Shown: piece after piece, positions 5,670 to 9,808 of the stretch
How positions within the stretch are numbered: the first letter of the stretch is position 1
Layout of the letters: every line of letters begins with the position of its first letter
Position numbers and translations under genes: made by a program
The notes under the pieces: generated by a model
Database searches by the model: none
Told to the model about the DNA's origin: nothing
What the model saw: the letters and a program-made list of their open reading frames with translations, nothing else
Source: Salinarimonas sp051117315
GTDB lineage: Bacteria; Pseudomonadota; Alphaproteobacteria; Rhizobiales; Beijerinckiaceae
NCBI GenBank assembly: GCA_051117315.1
Contig: JBNPEA010000099.1
Location: 1-9,808 of the forward strand
Length of the DNA stretch: 9,808 nucleotides
Direction: 5' to 3'

Positions 5670-5909
5670 TCAGACGCTGGTGTCGACGTAGCGGCCCTGG
5701 CCGGGGGGCGGCGGGGCCTGGGGCGGCGCTGGCTCGGACGGGGGCGCCGCGGCGGCCTGCGCGTTGGTCTCCGCCATGCTCGCCAGGCTCGCCTCGACCA
5801 GGCGATTCGCGCTCGCCGTCTCCGCCGCGCGCTTGAGCGCGGTCGTGGCGGAGTCGGTCCGGCTCGAGGACCATGCGGCCGAAAGGCCTGCCGTCGCGTC
5901 GATGCTCAT
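5670..5909 (-). CDS. small protein of unknown function (79 aa), possibly YjfB-like
   Basis: The product starts MSIDATAGLSAAWSSSRTDS and ends GQGRYVDTSV. The N-terminal ~48 residues are Ala/Ser-rich and predicted helical by eye (ALKRAAETASANRLVEASLA). A Pro/Ala linker (APPSEPAPPQAPPPPGQG) and a short VDTSV end follow. GAGGAG at 5920-5925 sits 10 bases before the ATG, and the ORF lies in a gap with no other gene, which favours a real gene. The layout (short helical N-terminus, Pro-containing spacer, Gly-x-x-VD-x-S-V end) resembles the small putative motility protein family typified by Bacillus YjfB, but that is a weak visual similarity. No signal peptide or membrane segment is visible. It could instead be a lineage-specific protein, or a spurious ORF favoured by the high GC content. 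Confidence 0.6.
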   Translation of the reverse strand: MSIDATAGLSAAWSSSRTDSATTALKRAAETASANRLVEASLASMAETNAQAAAAPPSEPAPPQAPPPPGQGRYVDTSV

Positions 5910-6088
5910 GGCGGATCGTCTCCTCGGGTCTTCCCCGTCCCGTGCCCAGCCATAGCGGGCGCACGTGAATTCTTCCTTGCGCGAAACCGACGCATTCGCG
6001 CAGCGCCAGACTCGTGCGATACGGGGGCCGTCGGGAGCGGCCGGCGGGCCGGTCGGCGGGAAACGGGCGGGTGAGCCTCGGTTTTCGG

Positions 6089-6117
6089 TTGACTCCGAGT
6101 CGGGCGCCCCTTATGTA
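6089..6117 (+). promoter_or_regulatory. predicted promoter of the str operon (rpsL-rpsG-fusA-tuf)
   Basis: TTGACT (6089-6094) and TATGTA (6112-6117) are separated by exactly 17 bp, with transcription expected near 6124. The -10 has A instead of T at its last position, a feature reported as common in alphaproteobacterial promoters. A palindrome GACTC-C-GAGTC (6091-6101) overlaps the -35 and the start of the spacer. It is the only well-formed promoter I see upstream of rpsL on this strand. Confidence 0.65.
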
Positions 6118-6469
6118 GCCCGAACTTCCGGCGGGCCGTAGGTTCGCACGCGTCGATGCGCCCAGCGTCGACCCTCGCGTCCTAGACGCCGCGGAAACTC
6201 ATGATCGTCTGACAGACGTCATTACTAGGGGCACGACCGTGGATCCTCGCGATCCCCGGTCCTCTGCGTGGCGTCGCGCCTCAGGTCTCACCCGGACCCG
6301 ACGGCGCGGTTTCGCTTTGCGTCGACGGTCGTCGGAGCGCGGGCCCGTGGCTCGCCGCCGGCGATCGGCGCGAGAGCGACGGCGCCCCGTGACGGTGAAT
6401 GCGTGGAGGGTCCGGCGGGACCACGGGACGAGGGTCCCGGGATCGCCGGGTCCGGGTTCGAGGAACGAG

Positions 6470-6486
6470 CGGCCGCGACGCGGCCG
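6470..6486 (+). promoter_or_regulatory. strong hairpin just before the rpsL ribosome binding site
   Basis: CGGCCGC-GAC-GCGGCCG forms a perfect all-GC 7-bp stem with a 3-base loop. It ends 5 bases before the AGAGGG Shine-Dalgarno (6492-6497) and 17 bases before the rpsL ATG. It follows two smaller hairpins (6409-6422 and 6424-6439). It could shape access of ribosomes to rpsL, but no function is shown. Confidence 0.45.
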
Positions 6487-6503
6487 ATACGAGAGGGCAG
6501 AGG

Positions 6504-6875
6504 ATGCCGACCATCTCCCAGCTGATCCGCAAGCCGCGGACGGCCCAGAAGGCGCGCAACAAGGTCCCGGCGCTGGAGGCGTGCCCGCAGAAGCGCGGCG
6601 TGTGCACCCGCGTCTACACGACGACGCCGAAGAAGCCGAACTCCGCCCTGCGCAAGGTCGCGAAGGTGCGTCTGACGAACGGCTTCGAGGTCATCGGCTA
6701 CATTCCTGGCGAGGGCCATAACCTCCAGGAGCACTCGGTGGTGATGATCCGCGGCGGCCGCGTGAAGGACCTGCCCGGCGTGCGCTACCACATCCTGCGC
6801 GGCGTCCTCGACACGCAGGGCGTCAAGAACCGCAAGCAGCGCCGCTCGAAGTACGGCGCCAAGCGTCCGAAGTAA
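6504..6875 (+). CDS. rpsL: 30S ribosomal protein S12
   Basis: S12 sits at the decoding centre of the small subunit and contributes to translational accuracy. The 123-residue product is full length, from MPTISQLIRKPR to the basic end RSKYGAKRPK. The conserved loops TTTPKKPNSALRK and GGRVKDLPGVRYH are intact. Both streptomycin-determining lysines, Lys43 and Lys88 (counting Met1), are wild type, so no S12-based streptomycin resistance is expected. Asp89, the methylthiolation site of RimO in other bacteria, is present. AGAGGG at 6492-6497 lies 6 bases before the ATG. It is the first gene of the str operon; rpsG starts 54 bases after its stop. Confidence 0.99.
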   Translation: MPTISQLIRKPRTAQKARNKVPALEACPQKRGVCTRVYTTTPKKPNSALRKVAKVRLTNGFEVIGYIPGEGHNLQEHSVVMIRGGRVKDLPGVRYHILRGVLDTQGVKNRKQRRSKYGAKRPK

Positions 6876-6929
6876 GGCAAGCGCCCGCATCGAGCCGGTC
6901 GCCACGAAGTTTCAGGACGGAGCCATCGC

Positions 6930-7400
6930 ATGTCCCGCCGCCACCGCGCCGAAAAGCGCGAAATCAACCCGGATCCGAAGTACGGCGACGTCGTGCTGTC
7001 GAAGTTCATGAACTCGATCATGTACGACGGCAAGAAGTCGGCCGCCGAGACCATCGTCTACGGTGCCTTCGACCTCGTCGAGAGCCGGCTGAAGACCGAT
7101 CCGCTCGAGGCGTTCAAGGCCGCCCTCGAGAACGTCGCTCCGGCGATCGAGGTCCGGTCCCGCCGCGTCGGCGGCGCCACCTACCAGGTGCCCGTCGAGG
7201 TTCGCCCGGAGCGCCGCCAGGCGCTGGCGATCCGCTGGCTGATCACCGCCGCGCGGGCCCGCAACGACCGCACGATGGTGGAGCGTCTCGCGGCGGAGCT
7301 CGCGGACGCGTCGCAGAATCGCGGCAGCGCCGTGAAGAAGCGCGAAGACACGCACCGCATGGCCGAGGCCAACCGCGCCTTCTCGCATTACCGCTGGTAA
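6930..7400 (+). CDS. rpsG: 30S ribosomal protein S7
   Basis: S7 is a primary 16S rRNA-binding protein that nucleates assembly of the 30S head and lies near the E-site mRNA exit. The product is 156 residues, the standard length. It begins MSRRHRAEKREINPDPKYGD and contains the conserved LSKFMNSIMYDGKKSAAE helix region, the beta-hairpin (EVRSRRVGGATYQVPVEVRPERR) and the conserved ALAIRWLITAAR helix. It ends AEANRAFSHYRW, as in many alphaproteobacteria. AGGACGGAG at 6914-6922 precedes the ATG at 7-base spacing. In E. coli, S7 represses the str operon by binding the rpsL-rpsG spacer. That spacer is only 54 bases here and I see no strong hairpin in it, so any autoregulation may differ. Confidence 0.99.
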   Translation: MSRRHRAEKREINPDPKYGDVVLSKFMNSIMYDGKKSAAETIVYGAFDLVESRLKTDPLEAFKAALENVAPAIEVRSRRVGGATYQVPVEVRPERRQALAIRWLITAARARNDRTMVERLAAELADASQNRGSAVKKREDTHRMAEANRAFSHYRW

Positions 7401-7437
7401 GCGCGACGCGGACACGAGATCCAGACGGAGAGACGCG

Positions 7438-9513
7438 ATGCCTCGCGAGCACGAAATCAAGGACTACCGCAACTTCGGGATCATGGCCCACATCGACGCG
7501 GGCAAGACCACGACGACGGAGCGGATCCTGTTCTACACTGGCCGGTCGCACAAGATCGGCGAAGTGCACGACGGTGCCGCGACCATGGACTGGATGACCC
7601 AGGAACAGGAGCGCGGCATCACGATCACGTCGGCCGCCACGACCTGCTTCTGGCGCGACCACCGTCTCAACATCATCGACACGCCCGGCCACGTCGACTT
7701 CACCATCGAGGTGGAGCGGTCGCTGCGCGTGCTCGACGGCGCCGTCTGCGTGCTCGACGGCAACCAGGGCGTGGAGCCGCAGACCGAGACGGTGTGGCGC
7801 CAGGCCGACAAGTACGACGTGCCGCGCATCGTGTTCGTCAACAAGATGGACAAGATCGGCGCCGACTTCTTCTCGTGCGTCGCCGACATCATCAAGCGCG
7901 TCGCCGGCAAGCCGGTTTGCCTGCAGCTGCCGATCGGCTCGGAGTCGAACTTCAAGGGCGTGATCGATCTCGTTCGCATGAACGCGATCATCTGGCTCGA
8001 GGAGTCGCTCGGCGCCAAGTTCGTCGTGGAGGAGATCCCGGCGGACATGAAGGAGCAGGCGGCGGAGTACCGCACCAAGCTGGTCGAGGCCTGCGTCGAG
8101 CTCGACGACGACGCCATGGCGGCCTACCTCGAAGGCCAGGAGCCCTCCGAGGAGGAGCTCGTGCGCCTGGTCCGCAAGGCGGTGCAGGACCGCGCCTTCC
8201 ATCCGGTGCTGTGCGGCTCGGCCTTCAAGAACAAGGGCGTGCAGCCGCTGCTCGACGCGGTGGTCGACTACCTGCCCTCGCCGATCGATCGCGGCGGCGT
8301 CAACGGTCTGGAGCCCGAGACCGAGGAGCCGATGACCCGCCCGGCGGACGACTCGGCGCCGTTCTCGCTGCTCGCCTTCAAGATCATGGACGACCCGTTC
8401 GTCGGCACGATCACCTTCTGCCGCATCTACTCCGGCACGATCCTCGCCGGCTCGACGGTGCTCAACTCCACCTCCGGCAAGAAGGAGCGCATCGGCCGCA
8501 TGCTGCTGATGCACGCCAACAACCGTGAGGACATCAAGGAGGCCGGCGCCGGCGACATCGTCGCGATGGCGGGCCTGAAGGAGACGCGCACCGGCGACAC
8601 GCTGTGCGATCCCCAGAAGCCGATCATCCTCGAGAAGATGGAGTTCCCGGACCCCGTCATCGAGATCGCGATCGAGCCGAAGTCGAAGGCGGACCAGGAG
8701 AAGCTCGGCGTCGCGCTCTCCAAGCTCGCCGCCGAGGACCCCTCCTTCCGCGTCTCGACCGACCAGGAGTCCGGCCAGACCATCCTCAAGGGGATGGGCG
8801 AGCTGCATCTCGACATCAAGGTCGACATCCTGCGTCGCACCTACAAGGTCGACGCCAACATCGGCGCGCCGCAGGTGGCCTATCGCGAGACCATCACGCG
8901 CAAGGCCGAGATCGACTACACCCACAAGAAGCAGACCGGCGGCACGGGCCAGTTCGCTCGCGTCAAGCTCGTCGTCGAGCCGAACGAGGCGGGCGGCGGC
9001 TACCAGTTCGAGTCGAAGATCGTCGGCGGCTCGGTGCCGAAGGAGTACATCCCCGGCGTCGAGAAGGGCATCAACTCCGTGATGGGTGCGGGCGTCGTCG
9101 CCGGCTTCCCGATCGTGGACTTCAAGGTGCAGCTGATCGACGGCGCCTTCCACGAGGTCGACTCCTCGGTGCTGGCCTTCGAGATCGCCACCCGCGCGGC
9201 CATGCGCGAGGCGCTGCAGAAGGGCGCGTCGGTGCTGCTCGAGCCGGTGATGAAGGTCGAGGTCGTGACTCCCGAGGAATACACGGGCTCGGTCATCGGC
9301 GACCTGAACTCCCGGCGCGGCCAGATCCAGGGCCAGGACATGCGCGGCAACGCCGTGGTGATCAACGCCTTCGTGCCGCTCGCCAACATGTTCGGCTACG
9401 TCAACACGCTGCGCTCGATGAGCCAGGGCCGGGCGAACTACACGATGCTGTTCGATCATTACGAGCAGGTGCCCTCGAACGTGGCCGCCGAGGTGCAGGC
9501 CAAGTTCGCCTGA
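7438..9513 (+). CDS. fusA: elongation factor G
   Basis: EF-G is the cytoplasmic GTPase that drives tRNA-mRNA translocation and, with RRF, ribosome recycling. The 691-residue product is full length. GTPase motifs are G1 AHIDAGKT (17-24), switch I RGITITSAAT (from 59), G3 DTPGH (81-85), G4 NKMDK (135-139) and G5 CGSAFKNKG near 260. Domain III shows GQTILKGMGELHLDI. Domain IV shows HKKQTGGTGQFARVKL and the GIN region after GVEKG. Domain V ends with LRSMSQGRANYTMLFDHYEQ. GGAGAG (7427-7432) precedes the ATG by 5 bases. It is third in the str operon, 37 bases after rpsG and 57 before tuf. Nothing suggests the divergent EF-G2 paralogue. Confidence 0.99.
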   Translation: MPREHEIKDYRNFGIMAHIDAGKTTTTERILFYTGRSHKIGEVHDGAATMDWMTQEQERGITITSAATTCFWRDHRLNIIDTPGHVDFTIEVERSLRVLDGAVCVLDGNQGVEPQTETVWRQADKYDVPRIVFVNKMDKIGADFFSCVADIIKRVAGKPVCLQLPIGSESNFKGVIDLVRMNAIIWLEESLGAKFVVEEIPADMKEQAAEYRTKLVEACVELDDDAMAAYLEGQEPSEEELVRLVRKAVQDRAFHPVLCGSAFKNKGVQPLLDAVVDYLPSPIDRGGVNGLEPETEEPMTRPADDSAPFSLLAFKIMDDPFVGTITFCRIYSGTILAGSTVLNSTSGKKERIGRMLLMHANNREDIKEAGAGDIVAMAGLKETRTGDTLCDPQKPIILEKMEFPDPVIEIAIEPKSKADQEKLGVALSKLAAEDPSFRVSTDQESGQTILKGMGELHLDIKVDILRRTYKVDANIGAPQVAYRETITRKAEIDYTHKKQTGGTGQFARVKLVVEPNEAGGGYQFESKIVGGSVPKEYIPGVEKGINSVMGAGVVAGFPIVDFKVQLIDGAFHEVDSSVLAFEIATRAAMREALQKGASVLLEPVMKVEVVTPEEYTGSVIGDLNSRRGQIQGQDMRGNAVVINAFVPLANMFGYVNTLRSMSQGRANYTMLFDHYEQVPSNVAAEVQAKFA

Positions 9514-9570
9514 TCGGCGAGCGCCTGAACCTCATCCCGCAGACAACTCCGAGAACGACTGGGTGCCACA

Positions 9571-9808
<238 letters not shown>

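Larger units (their letters stand above)
5910..6503. other. divergent intergenic region and long str-operon leader
   Basis: About 590 bases without a supportable gene. The left side carries the ribosome binding site of the small minus-strand gene (5920-5925); I see no convincing promoter for it. The right side has the str promoter (6089-6117) and then about 380 bases of apparent untranslated leader. The leader holds several inverted repeats: 6201-6222 (9-bp stem, one bulge), 6241-6255, 6409-6422, 6424-6439 and 6470-6486. Short open frames cross it into rpsL but show no family resemblance. Confidence 0.7.

Noticed and set aside
4900..5909. restriction or defence island around the HNH gene
   Set aside because: There is no methyltransferase, toxin-antitoxin pair, integrase or direct repeats, and base composition matches the neighbours.
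6239..6721. open frames through the str leader into rpsL as a possible leader peptide
   Set aside because: No ribosome site, Arg-rich composition, and overlap with rpsL in another frame. No attenuation-like run of a single amino acid is seen.
6504..6875. streptomycin-resistance alleles in rpsL
   Set aside because: Lys43 and Lys88 are both wild type.
7243..9459. 738-codon antisense frame across fusA
   Set aside because: A typical antisense shadow of a strongly GC3-biased gene (repeats of Leu/Val/Asp/His/Arg); no family resemblance, and fusA is certain on the other strand.

Overview
The window looks like chromosomal housekeeping DNA from a high-GC alphaproteobacterium, most likely of the order Hyphomicrobiales (Rhizobiales). 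This rests on the very high G+C with strong GC3 bias and on the alphaproteobacterial character of the DapA, SmpB, NYN and HNH proteins. It also rests on an intact str operon (rpsL-rpsG-fusA-tuf). The placement is by recognition of protein sequence; no search was run. I see no phage, IS element, CRISPR array, tRNA or rRNA.

Left part (1-2667): the 3' end of pdxJ (vitamin B6 synthesis) is followed by a 207-bp gap with a good sigma70-type promoter and a LabA-like NYN-domain protein gene on the plus strand. That gene runs convergently into a minus-strand dapA-smpB pair (lysine/diaminopimelate synthesis, then trans-translation). A perfect 11-bp inverted repeat lies between the convergent ends and is the likely shared terminator.

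Middle (2656-4869): divergent from dapA is a soluble lytic murein transglycosylase (Slt) gene. It is interrupted by an in-frame amber codon at 3949-3951 and has no ordinary start codon close to its signal peptide. The catalytic domain downstream of the stop is intact. It is either a recently broken gene or a sequence error. It converges on a minus-strand HNH endonuclease gene (GTG start, very strong Shine-Dalgarno). Upstream of that, also on the minus strand, is a small 79-codon gene of uncertain function.

Right part (5910-9808): a divergent intergenic region of about 590 bp carries a clear promoter about 390 bp upstream of rpsL, then a long, hairpin-rich untranslated leader. The str operon follows: rpsL (S12), rpsG (S7), fusA (EF-G) and the start of tuf (EF-Tu), which runs off the window. 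All four serve translation.

I did not find a convincing new multi-gene system. The points most worth checking are the broken slt gene, an AT-rich codon block limited to the first ~55 codons of the NYN gene, and the structured str-operon leader. Next come a perfect palindrome over the predicted HNH-gene promoter and the unassigned 79-aa protein.
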